From assembly GCA_034663635.1 (NCBI GenBank), contig JAXDJH010000008.1:1-64000 (forward strand): DNA of 64,000 nt. Direction: 5' to 3'. Numbering within the stretch: position 1 is the first letter of the stretch; each line of letters begins with the position of its first letter. Both the position numbers and the translations under genes were made by a program. Below, in pieces: positions 51,878 to 59,864 of the stretch. The notes beneath the pieces were generated by a model. The model ran no database searches. It saw only the letters and a program-made list of their open reading frames with translations, and was not told the DNA's origin. This DNA is from JAXDJH01 sp034663635. GTDB taxonomy: Bacteria; Actinomycetota; CADDZG01; WHSQ01.

Positions 51878-53601
51878 CCGGTCCGCGACTCGGCCTTGCC
51901 GGACGGCCGCGACTTCTCTCCGAGGCTGAGCCCTCTCTCGCGCTCGACTTCGCTCCGATGCGCTGCGACCTGGCGTTTGGTTTCCACGCTCGACCAGCCG
52001 AGCTCGGTACCCATCGTTTCGGCTGCAACGGACCCCGGCTCGATCCCGGCGCCCGCGTCGGTGAGTGCAAGTCTCGTTCGACGTGCGAGCAGGTCGTTGA
52101 GGTGAACCGTCATCTCGGCCCGAGCGTTGTAGATCGCTTCCGCCGCGATCGGGGGGTGACCCGGCACCATCAGTTGGGCGAGTTCTTGCTCCGCAGCGAG
52201 CTCCAAGACATCGAGAGCACGATCTCCGTAGCAACGCACGAGGTGCGCGGTCGACTCGGGGGAGAGCTCGAGGCGACGAGCCATCCGTTCGACCGCCGGG
52301 CGGAGCGCCTCCGCGTTTCCCGAACCGAGTTTTATCCACTTCGTGCGACACCGAGAGGTGAGGCCAAGCGATTCCGCGATGTGATCGACCGCGTCGCGAG
52401 CCATCCTTCGGTAGGTAGTCATCTTCCCGCCGGTGATCCCGCTGATGCTCGGCACGATCTCGTAGACGGAGTGCTTCCGTGACAGGTCCGCGGTCTGATC
52501 CCTTTTCCCTGCGATCAGCGGCCTCAGGCCGGCATACGCGCCTGTCACGTCATCGTCGGTGAGGCCTAACCCGAAGATCGCGTTGAGAGAGTCGAGCACG
52601 TAAGTCCGGTCCGCTTCGTCCACCGTGGGGTGATCCAAGCTTCCCGTGTAGGCGTGGTCGGTTGTGCCGACAAGGATGCTTTCGAGCCAAGGGATCACAA
52701 ACAGCATCCTTTTCCGCTCCGCATCGGGGATGAAAGCGGCCGACGACAGCATCGGCAGCGCGTCGCGGCCGAAGACGAGATGGATCCCCTTCGACGGACG
52801 CAGCCGCGGATGGGACTCCGGGTTAGCGAGCTGCTCGACCGCGTCGGCCCAAACGCCCGCCGCCACCATCACGCGCTTTGCTCGTACCTCGAAGAGGTTC
52901 CCCGTAGTCGTGTCCTCGACGGTCGCCGAGCACCCAGAAGCTGAGCCTTGAAGATCACGGACTGCGCAATGGTTCACGGATGTGGCCCCATAGCGTGTTG
53001 CTTGGACGAGGTTCTCCATGACCAGACGCACGTCGTCGGTCTTGCAGTCGTAGAAGACGTAGCCGCCCCGTACTTTGCCTTTAGGCAGCACCGGTACGAG
53101 CGCCTCTGCCTCCGGGCCGTCGACATGCTTGTGGACCTTCATGTTCCGGAAGCTCGCGAGTGCGTCGTAGGCCCACAGTCCGACACCGAATTTGGCCCGA
53201 GCGGAGCGGTGAGAGACCGGAAGGACGAAGGGGATCGGTTCCACGAGATGCGGCGCGAGACGCCGGAGGAGATCACGCTCGGTGGCGGCTTCCCGCATCA
53301 AGCCGAATTCACGCTGCTCCAGATACCGAAGGCCCCCGTGCACGAGTTTCGAAGACTTGCTGGACGTCCCGGAAGCGAAATCGAATCGTTCGACGAGGCC
53401 TACCCTCGCCCCGCGCGACGCCGCGTCGAGCGCTATCCCGGCTCCAGTTATGCCACCGCCGACCACAAGGAGATCGAGCGGTTCGGCTCCGGGCGCGGAG
53501 GTGGCGGCGAGCCTCTCCATCGCATCGGATCGCTCACCGAGACCCTTGCCTCCAAGGCCCATGCCTCTGATGCCCCTTGCGCCGAGACCCGAGTCGTTCA
53601 T
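51874..53601 (-). CDS. glpD: Glycerol-3-phosphate dehydrogenase/oxidase
   Basis: Protein of 575 residues. The FAD fold starts with LLVVGGGITGAGIALDAASRGARVGL at about 44 (read in two parts), followed by SKSSKLVHGGLRYLEQREFGL, the GlpD signature, and KGIHLVFGRD. The C-terminal helical domain is present. It oxidises glycerol 3-phosphate to DHAP and passes electrons to quinone. The ATG at 53601 has GAGGGT upstream; it gives a 27-residue Gly/Arg-rich N-terminal addition, and Met28 is a possible alternative. DHAP is the backbone precursor for the alkyl-DHAP-synthase-like enzyme encoded opposite. Confidence 0.95.
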   Translation of the reverse strand: MNDSGLGARGIRGMGLGGKGLGERSDAMERLAATSAPGAEPLDLLVVGGGITGAGIALDAASRGARVGLVERFDFASGTSSKSSKLVHGGLRYLEQREFGLMREAATERDLLRRLAPHLVEPIPFVLPVSHRSARAKFGVGLWAYDALASFRNMKVHKHVDGPEAEALVPVLPKGKVRGGYVFYDCKTDDVRLVMENLVQATRYGATSVNHCAVRDLQGSASGCSATVEDTTTGNLFEVRAKRVMVAAGVWADAVEQLANPESHPRLRPSKGIHLVFGRDALPMLSSAAFIPDAERKRMLFVIPWLESILVGTTDHAYTGSLDHPTVDEADRTYVLDSLNAIFGLGLTDDDVTGAYAGLRPLIAGKRDQTADLSRKHSVYEIVPSISGITGGKMTTYRRMARDAVDHIAESLGLTSRCRTKWIKLGSGNAEALRPAVERMARRLELSPESTAHLVRCYGDRALDVLELAAEQELAQLMVPGHPPIAAEAIYNARAEMTVHLNDLLARRTRLALTDAGAGIEPGSVAAETMGTELGWSSVETKRQVAAHRSEVERERGLSLGEKSRPSGKAESRTG

Positions 53602-53619
53602 GCCACCCTCATATCGTCT

Positions 53620-53919
53620 TCACGTCGCGAGGCCGATCGCCCAGCGGAGGGTGGTGACGAATCCGATGATCACGAAGATCGTGCCGAAAAGGATGAGCGG
53701 TCCGACCCACCAGTCCATCTGACGATCGAGAGGCTCGGCTTCGTCCGGCTCACCGAGTCGCACGACGAGCTGCGGGCCACCTAGCTGACTGAAGTGAAGA
53801 TGCTCGCGTTTGCCCTCCACGACATCGGCCAAGCCTTGAAGTAGATCGATGATCTCTTCGTTGTCGACGGTGATCGTCGTCTCGGAAACCTGCTCGCCGC
53901 TGCGGTCTTCGATCCTCAT
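53620..53919 (-). CDS. Hypothetical small membrane protein
   Basis: Protein of 99 residues from ATG 53919 (GTG 53952 would abut the divergent gene). The N-terminal two thirds are soluble and acidic (ITVDNEEIIDLLQGLADVVEG), and one membrane helix lies near the C terminus (PLILFGTIFVIIGFV). No family is recognised. It precedes glpD by 18 bp and is likely in the same operon. Confidence 0.62.
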   Translation of the reverse strand: MRIEDRSGEQVSETTITVDNEEIIDLLQGLADVVEGKREHLHFSQLGGPQLVVRLGEPDEAEPLDRQMDWWVGPLILFGTIFVIIGFVTTLRWAIGLAT

Positions 53920-53939
53920 GAGCGCTTCATCTCCGCTGC

Positions 53940-53945
53940 TATCCT
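53940..53945 (+). promoter_or_regulatory. -10 element for the acyl-CoA dehydrogenase gene, leaderless type
   Basis: TATCCT ends 7 nt before the ATG at 53953 (gap CCCGCAC). No ribosome binding site is present. Confidence 0.5.
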
Positions 53946-53952
53946 CCCGCAC

Positions 53953-55098
53953 ATGCCCGCTGACTTGCGGCTCCTCGACGATGAACAGCGCGCTCTAGCG
54001 CAGATGGTAAGGGAGTTCGCCGACGAGGTAGCCGGGCCCGCATCGACAGAGTACGAGGCGCGCTCGGAGGATCCGGCCCCCCTGTACAAGCAACTGGCCG
54101 ACCTGGATCTAGCCGGCATCCCGTACCCGGAGGAGTTCGGTGGAGGGGGCCAGCCCTACTCGACTTACCTTCTCGTGATCGAGGAACTTGCGCGGACCTA
54201 CCTCGCTCTGGCGATCGGACTGTCGGTTCACACTCTGTGCGCTTTCGCGGTGAACACTTTCGGTGACGATGCGTTGAAGAAGGACGTACTCGCGAGGCTC
54301 TGCAGCGGCGAGTGGTTCGGCGCCTACTCGCTCTCCGAACCTCACTCGGGCTCCGACGCCGTCGCACTTTCGACGAAAGCAGCTGCCGTCGATGACGGCT
54401 ACAAGTTGTCGGGCTCCAAGGTCTTCTGCACCCGCGGCAACGAAGCGGACGCCGTTCTCGTGATGGCGAGAACGGGGGAGACCGGGTCGCGTGGCGTGAC
54501 TGCCTTCATCGTCGAGCACAACACCGATGGCTTCATCGGGTCGAAGAAGGAAGACAAGATGGGGTGGCGGTCGTCTCCGACCTGGATGCTGCAGTTGGAC
54601 GACGCCTACGTTCCGGCGTCCAGGAGAGTGGGGGACGAGGGCCAGGGTTTCCGCATCGCCCTAGCGTCTCTCGACAGCGGCCGGCTCGGCATCGCGGCCT
54701 GTTCCATTGGACTGGCACAAGCCGCGTTGGATGAAACGATCAAGTTCACTTCGGAACGCGAGCAGTTCGGCCGCCCCGTCAACCACAACCAGGGCGTCCA
54801 GTTCATGATCGCCGACATGGCGACTCAGATCGAGGCGGGGCGCCGGCTCTACCGGCACGCAGCAGCCTTGCGTGACGCAGGCGAGGACTATGCAGTGCAG
54901 GCGGCCGAGGCCAAGCTCTTCTGCTCCGATACGGCGATGCGCGTTACGACCGACGCCGTTCAACTTCACGGCGGGTACGGCTACATCACCGAGTACCCGG
55001 TCGAACGCTTCATGCGCGAGGCCAAGGGCCTCCAGATAGTCGAAGGCACCAACCAGATCCAGCGCATGGTTATCGGACGCAAGCTCACAGGCGCGTAA
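53953..55098 (+). CDS. Acyl-CoA dehydrogenase
   Basis: Protein of 381 residues, standard length. Motifs: the N-terminal helix LDDEQRALAQMVREFADE, FAD/substrate region GAYSLSEPHSGSDAV, the VAARTGE-like strand, QFMIADMATQIEAGR, QLHGGYGYITEYPVER, and the C-terminal IVEGTNQIQRMVIGR with the catalytic Glu. It forms the 2,3-double bond of acyl-CoA esters and passes electrons to ETF. Chain-length preference cannot be read. It is followed by VOC and acetyltransferase genes on the same strand. Confidence 0.95.
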   Translation: MPADLRLLDDEQRALAQMVREFADEVAGPASTEYEARSEDPAPLYKQLADLDLAGIPYPEEFGGGGQPYSTYLLVIEELARTYLALAIGLSVHTLCAFAVNTFGDDALKKDVLARLCSGEWFGAYSLSEPHSGSDAVALSTKAAAVDDGYKLSGSKVFCTRGNEADAVLVMARTGETGSRGVTAFIVEHNTDGFIGSKKEDKMGWRSSPTWMLQLDDAYVPASRRVGDEGQGFRIALASLDSGRLGIAACSIGLAQAALDETIKFTSEREQFGRPVNHNQGVQFMIADMATQIEAGRRLYRHAAALRDAGEDYAVQAAEAKLFCSDTAMRVTTDAVQLHGGYGYITEYPVERFMREAKGLQIVEGTNQIQRMVIGRKLTGA

Positions 55099-55106
55099 CC
55101 GCGGAT

Positions 55107-55547
55107 ATGACGATTCAGCGGATGGACAACGTTCTCATCGTTGTCGACGACCTCGAGGCGGCCAAAGCGTTCTTCACCGAACTCGGTTTGGAGCTGGAAG
55201 GCGAGACGACGGTCGAGGGGCCTTGGGTGGGCAGCGTCGTCGGGCTTACCGACGTCCGAGCCGACATCGCCATGATGCGGACCCCCGACGGCCACGGCGG
55301 GGTTGAGCTGTCGAAGTTCCACACGCCGCCGGCGGTCAGAGCCGAGCCGGCCAATGCGCCGTCCAACGCGCTGGGCATACGCCGCATCATGTTCCTGGTC
55401 GACGACCTCGACGATGTCGTTGCCCGCCTACGCAGCCACGGTGCCGAACTCGTCGGCGAGATCGCGCAGTACGAGGACTTTTACCGGCTCTGCTTCCTGC
55501 GTGGCCCCGAGGGCATCATCCTCGGACTGTCCGAGCAGCTCAGCTGA
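55107..55547 (+). CDS. VOC family protein (glyoxalase/bleomycin-resistance fold)
   Basis: Protein of 146 residues made of two beta-alpha-beta-beta-beta units: NVLIVVDDLEAAKAFFTELGL begins the first and IMFLVDDLDDVVARLRSHGAEL the second; RLCFLRGPEGIILGLSEQL ends it with the metal-binding Glu region. The family includes dioxygenases, isomerases and resistance proteins; the exact function is not evident. It lies 8 bp after the acyl-CoA dehydrogenase gene. Confidence 0.88.
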   Translation: MTIQRMDNVLIVVDDLEAAKAFFTELGLELEGETTVEGPWVGSVVGLTDVRADIAMMRTPDGHGGVELSKFHTPPAVRAEPANAPSNALGIRRIMFLVDDLDDVVARLRSHGAELVGEIAQYEDFYRLCFLRGPEGIILGLSEQLS

Positions 55548-55554
55548 AACCTCC

Positions 55555-56061
55555 ATGGGTACGGCCGGAGGCGGCTCCGGACGATACCGGCCGGTGACCG
55601 ACTTCGAGGTCGCTCCTTTCGAGGTGCGGAGATCGGCTCCGGGGGACGAGCATCAATTGATCCAACTGATGCTGGATTACGTCGTGGGCTTCTACGAGCA
55701 GCCTGAGCCAGCCCATGACGAACTGATCGCTCTGATCCAGCGCCTCTACGACGGGACCGACGGAGTGCAGTACGTCGCACAGAGCGGACAGGATCTCGTG
55801 GGATTCGCAACGGTGTACTTCACTTGGAACACTCTCACCGTCGGACCCGCCGCGATCATGAATGACTTGTTTGTGGTGCAGCGATGGCGCGGCTCCGCCG
55901 TGGCGAAGAATCTGCTCGAATCTTGCGCCGACGGAGCGCGCGAGCGAGGGTCTCCGACCTTGACCTGGGAGACGGCGCAGGACAACGTTCGGGCGCAGCG
56001 CTTCTACGAACGCAACGGTGGGCGCCGCGAGAGTTGGGTCGTGTACGAGCTCGACCTCTGA
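55555..56061 (+). CDS. GNAT family N-acetyltransferase
   Basis: Protein of 168 residues from ATG 55555, 7 bp after the VOC gene; the frame extends further upstream without homology. GNAT motif A is LFVVQRWRGSAVAKNLLESC, and motif B is WETAQDNVRAQRFYERNGGRRES. It should acetylate an amine or an amino acid with acetyl-CoA. The acceptor is unknown. Confidence 0.85.
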   Translation: MGTAGGGSGRYRPVTDFEVAPFEVRRSAPGDEHQLIQLMLDYVVGFYEQPEPAHDELIALIQRLYDGTDGVQYVAQSGQDLVGFATVYFTWNTLTVGPAAIMNDLFVVQRWRGSAVAKNLLESCADGARERGSPTLTWETAQDNVRAQRFYERNGGRRESWVVYELDL

Positions 56062-56066
56062 GACGT

Positions 56067-56948
56067 CTAGTCGGTGAGATCGAGCTCGAGCGTGAGCGGC
56101 GTTAGTCCCATCGGATTCGGATACGGCAGGCCTTCATCCTCGACGATCCTCGCCACGAGACTGCGCATCAATCGTCCGAACTCTTCCGTCTTGGCCTCGC
56201 CGAGAGCAGCCCACGGAGGCAACGCGAGTTCGTCGGTCCGTTTCTCGATCCGGGCACGCAGCTCGGCCCCCTTGCGAGAAAGTTCGCCGTCCTCGTTCAG
56301 ATACTCGCGTTCCTGCAAGCGTGCGGCCGCGTCGTTCCACTCCTCCTCGGTCCACCCCCGGAACGATCGCTGCATGTCGGCGGGAACAACACCCGCCGCC
56401 GCCATCAGAACGTGGGCTTGGCAACCGTCGATGTCTTCCGCTACCAAACACGCCACGTGGCCGTCGCCGCGGTGCTCGCGCAAGCAAGTGGTCCAGTGCC
56501 ACAACTCGAGATGCGGCTCCACCGGAGGCTCGAGTGCAAGATGAGCCGCGAACAGCGGTCTCCCGGTGACGTTGCAGCGGCTTACGGCCTCGCGTGCGAG
56601 TTCGGTCGCCCTCGTCATGTCCTTCGACCTCACCGCATCGCCGAGCAGACGTCTTAGCGAAGAATCGGCGACCTTGAGACGCGCCTCGAGAACGGCTTCC
56701 GGCGACGCGAACTCCCATGCATCGGGGATAGCGCGTCTCACCATGTTCGGATGGAAGTTGTAGAACGTCGCGATCACGACTTCGGCCGGAACCGGACCGA
56801 GCGCTGCAGACCGCGAGGCGAAGTAAGACATCCATCCGCCCTTGAGGCCCGCGTCGGAGTAGATCTCCTTGCCCTCGGAAGCGAAGTAAACGGTCGCGTG
56901 GTATGGCTCGAACAACTCCCACGTTCGCCTCGCGACGGATGCTTCCAT
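56067..56948 (-). CDS. SCO6745 family protein
   Basis: Protein of 293 residues. The start with ELFEPYHATVYFASEG, followed by GWMSYFASRSAALGPV and AEVVIATFYNFHP, and the later WHWTTCLREHRGDGHVA and WTEEEWNDAAARLQER, match the SCO6745-like family of Actinobacteria, all-helical proteins with a winged-helix-like end. Function unknown. A leaderless-type TAGGCT stands 6 nt before the ATG, overlapping the stop of the amine oxidase gene upstream. Confidence 0.85.
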   Translation of the reverse strand: MEASVARRTWELFEPYHATVYFASEGKEIYSDAGLKGGWMSYFASRSAALGPVPAEVVIATFYNFHPNMVRRAIPDAWEFASPEAVLEARLKVADSSLRRLLGDAVRSKDMTRATELAREAVSRCNVTGRPLFAAHLALEPPVEPHLELWHWTTCLREHRGDGHVACLVAEDIDGCQAHVLMAAAGVVPADMQRSFRGWTEEEWNDAAARLQEREYLNEDGELSRKGAELRARIEKRTDELALPPWAALGEAKTEEFGRLMRSLVARIVEDEGLPYPNPMGLTPLTLELDLTD

Positions 56949-56954
56949 CCGTCG

Positions 56955-56960
56955 AGCCTA
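56955..56960 (-). promoter_or_regulatory. -10 element for the SCO6745-like gene, leaderless type
   Basis: On the minus strand TAGGCT ends 6 nt before the ATG at 56948 (gap CGACGG), with no ribosome binding site. It overlaps the stop codon of the upstream gene. Confidence 0.48.
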
Positions 56961-58307
56961 GGTCAGCCGGGCAAGCACTTCCGCGGCGGATCGCTGGCCG
57001 GCCTCGATGGCGCCTTCCATATACCCGGTCCACTCCCTGGCCGTCTCGGTCCCGGCCCAGTGGATCCGCCCGACGGGGGGCCTGAGGGCCGGGCCCAGGA
57101 TCGAGATCACACCCGGAGGCAGGATTCCGGTCGGGCACCCCCGGCTCCAGGGATCCGCCGACCAGTCCTTCTCCATGTACTCGAGTGGCTTCGCGGCGCG
57201 GGGGCCAAACCAGCGCTCGAGCCTGTCGATGACCATCGCCCGCCGCACCTCTGGAGCGGCCGCGCCCAGTGTCCGAGCAGGGGAGCCCACGCTGAACGCG
57301 AGCAGTGCACCTCGTTCTGACTCGTGCGGAGAATTGTCGAATAGGGCGCTTACCGGTCCTTCGGTGGCGACGACCTCGCCGGAGTGGCCTTCATCGCGCC
57401 AGAACGGTCTGTCGTAGACGAGGTGGGTCTTGATCGTGGCTCCCATCGGGAACCGCTGCATCAACTCGTCGCGTGCGGCGGGCAGGCCCGGGCGAAAGGA
57501 GATTCGTCCCGCCATCATCGGTGGAACCGCGACTATGACGAAGCTCGCTTTCCACTGGCGCGTTTCAGTCCTGACTTCGACCCCGGTTCCGTCCTGAGCG
57601 ATCTCGCGAACGGGAGCGATCGTCAGAACCGACGCTCCGAGTTCGGCGGCCATGCGGTTCGAGATCTGTTGAGCCCCGGTGACGAAGCGAGTCTCCTGAG
57701 CACCGTTGGTCGTTTCGACAAGTCGCATCAACCCGCCACCCTGGTTGACGTAGTGCAGGAAGTAGAGGAACGAGAGCTCGGACGGGTCGGTGCCGAAGAT
57801 CGTGCGGATAGCGACGTCGAAGATCCCTCGCACCGCGGAGTAACGGGTGCTGTCGCGCTTCCACGTCTCGAGCGTCGTCCCATCCCACTCTTCGGCCTTC
57901 GGGTGGTCCCACGGTGCGACTCCATCCAGGGACTTGGCGAGCTTGTCGACCTTCTTGATCGTCCTCTGCAGCGAAACGAGCTTCAGAGGAGACAGCTTCG
58001 GGATGGTGCCCGAGTAGGTGCTGATCTTGCCGGACACATCGAGGGTCTTTTTGCCCTCGTCGTAGGTAGTGAACGTGACGAGGCCGAACTCCTTGGCGAG
58101 TTTCTCCATCCGCGTTTGAGTGGGCCCGAGCCACTGCCCGCCCAAGTCGTAGTGGTCGTCGCCGATCCGCTGCGTGTAAGTCCGGCCCCCAACGCGATCG
58201 CGGGCCTCGAGCACGATCACGGAATGCCCGGCAGCCTGCAGAGTGCGGGCCGCGGTTAAGCCGGACAAGCCCGCGCCGACCACGGCCACGTCGAAGTGTG
58301 TAGTCAT
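56958..58307 (-). CDS. Flavin monoamine oxidase family protein
   Basis: Protein of 449 residues. FAD binding starts at VAVVGAGLSGLTAARTL (about 8-24) with VIVLEARDRVGGRTY following; DLGGQWLGPTQTR and the C-terminal IHWAGTETAREWTGYMEGAIEAG are typical of monoamine/putrescine oxidases. It should oxidise an amine to an aldehyde, releasing ammonia and peroxide. The amidase gene is next on the same strand (21 bp upstream), so amine or amide breakdown is plausible for the pair. Confidence 0.93.
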   Translation of the reverse strand: MTTHFDVAVVGAGLSGLTAARTLQAAGHSVIVLEARDRVGGRTYTQRIGDDHYDLGGQWLGPTQTRMEKLAKEFGLVTFTTYDEGKKTLDVSGKISTYSGTIPKLSPLKLVSLQRTIKKVDKLAKSLDGVAPWDHPKAEEWDGTTLETWKRDSTRYSAVRGIFDVAIRTIFGTDPSELSFLYFLHYVNQGGGLMRLVETTNGAQETRFVTGAQQISNRMAAELGASVLTIAPVREIAQDGTGVEVRTETRQWKASFVIVAVPPMMAGRISFRPGLPAARDELMQRFPMGATIKTHLVYDRPFWRDEGHSGEVVATEGPVSALFDNSPHESERGALLAFSVGSPARTLGAAAPEVRRAMVIDRLERWFGPRAAKPLEYMEKDWSADPWSRGCPTGILPPGVISILGPALRPPVGRIHWAGTETAREWTGYMEGAIEAGQRSAAEVLARLT

Positions 58308-58328
58308 CCTGCTATTTGACCGCAGGTG

Positions 58329-59864
58329 TCACGCAAGCTCGCGGACTTCGACACTCCTGGGTTGAGACGAACCGAAGAACCGCTGAGGAGGGACCCACCC
58401 GCCGAAGGTTTCTTCCAACACTTGGGCAACAGCGATCGTCAGGTGATCGTTGCCGGGGGCGGCGGCGACCTGGATGCCGAGCGGAAGTCCCTTCTCCGTC
58501 AGGCCCAGCGGTACCTGAGTGACCGGCAACTCGGCCACGTTGAAGATCGCGGTGTAGATCCAGTTGATCGGAGGGAACAACGGAACGTTGTGGCGCGGAG
58601 CCACCATCGTGTACGGCGGATAGAGAAGAACGCCGTTCGGCCCGATCGTCTCGGCCAGCTCGTCGCGCAACTCGTGACCCATCTTCACGAAACGCGCAGT
58701 GCGATTGGGCATCAGGTCAACGCCCTTCTCGAGGAGCGCGAGAGCGATGGCCGGGAACGTGTGATCCGACTTGCCGACGCCCCACTTGAGGAGCTCTCGG
58801 CCCGCGGGGATCTTGCTTCCATCTCCAAGCAACTCTGAGAAGGTCGTGTCCGCCGCGGTTTGCATGAGGGCCGACCAGATCTCGAGCGATCGCTTCAAAG
58901 CATCTATCCGAAGCCTGCGCACCACGGCCCCCTTGGCCGCCAGCGCGTCCGCGACTCGACCTTGCGATTCCTTGAGTGCCGAACTGACGCGCAGGAATCC
59001 GTTTCCACGCACATCGAGCACCGTCACCGAGGAGAGATCGACCGAATCGGGATCCCCGAGCTCGAACTCCCGAGAACCCGAGTCGATGCCGTCGGGTCCG
59101 GCAAGGATCCTCAAGAGCGGCATGAGATCCTCGGCCCGCCGAGCGATCGGCCCCGTGCACAGGTAACGCAGAGCGTCGTTCTCGGACAACGGGACCTGCC
59201 CGGTGCCCGGGACCATCCCTCCCGTCGGCTTGTGGCCGAACACACCGTTGAAGAACGCCGGCATCCGGATGGATCCACCGATGTCGGATCCCAGACCGAA
59301 CGGCGACCCGCCGGCCCCGACGATCGCGCCCTCTCCTCCCGAGCTTCCACCTGCGATCCGACTCGAGTCGTACGCGTTGTTCGTGCGGCCGTAGACCTTG
59401 TTGGAGGACTCCATCCACATGCCGAGCTCCGACACGTTGGTGGTGCCCATCGGGATAGCGCCCGCGCTGCGGAGACGCGTCACCGTCGTGGCTTCCTCCG
59501 TCGCGACGTGGTTCTTGTGCGACACGAGCCCGGACGTCTGCTTCATGCCCGGCACCGCAAAGAACTCCTTGATGGTGCACGGGACGCCCAATAGGGGAGG
59601 GAGATCGTGTTCGCCGGCTGCGATGCGCTCGTCGGCCGCGTCGGCCTCTTTCAGCGCGTCGTCGAATCTGTCTTCGACCACGGCGTTCAGGGTCGGATTG
59701 ACGGTCTTGATGTGATCGATGTGAGCCCGAACCACGGCCCGCGAGGTCACCTCACCCGAGCGGATCCTCCGGGCCAATTCCGTAGCCGATGCCATCAACA
59801 AGCTGCGATCCAGCACCGGCGGAGTCTCCCATGCTGAAGAGAGGGTCGTCCCGAACAAGTGCAT
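58329..59864 (-). CDS. Amidase signature family enzyme
   Basis: Protein of 511 residues. The catalytic Lys is in VPCTIKEFFAVPGM, the cis-Ser and nucleophile Ser in RIAGGSSGGEGAIVGAGGSP and GLGSDIGGSIRMPA (signature region about 165-200), so the Ser-Ser-Lys triad is complete. It hydrolyses an amide; substrate unknown. ATG 59864 has GAGGAG upstream and overlaps the end of the DUF222/HNH gene by 113 bp; Met at 59795 is an alternative with a shorter overlap. Confidence 0.92.
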   Translation of the reverse strand: MHLFGTTLSSAWETPPVLDRSLLMASATELARRIRSGEVTSRAVVRAHIDHIKTVNPTLNAVVEDRFDDALKEADAADERIAAGEHDLPPLLGVPCTIKEFFAVPGMKQTSGLVSHKNHVATEEATTVTRLRSAGAIPMGTTNVSELGMWMESSNKVYGRTNNAYDSSRIAGGSSGGEGAIVGAGGSPFGLGSDIGGSIRMPAFFNGVFGHKPTGGMVPGTGQVPLSENDALRYLCTGPIARRAEDLMPLLRILAGPDGIDSGSREFELGDPDSVDLSSVTVLDVRGNGFLRVSSALKESQGRVADALAAKGAVVRRLRIDALKRSLEIWSALMQTAADTTFSELLGDGSKIPAGRELLKWGVGKSDHTFPAIALALLEKGVDLMPNRTARFVKMGHELRDELAETIGPNGVLLYPPYTMVAPRHNVPLFPPINWIYTAIFNVAELPVTQVPLGLTEKGLPLGIQVAAAPGNDHLTIAVAQVLEETFGGWVPPQRFFGSSQPRSVEVRELA

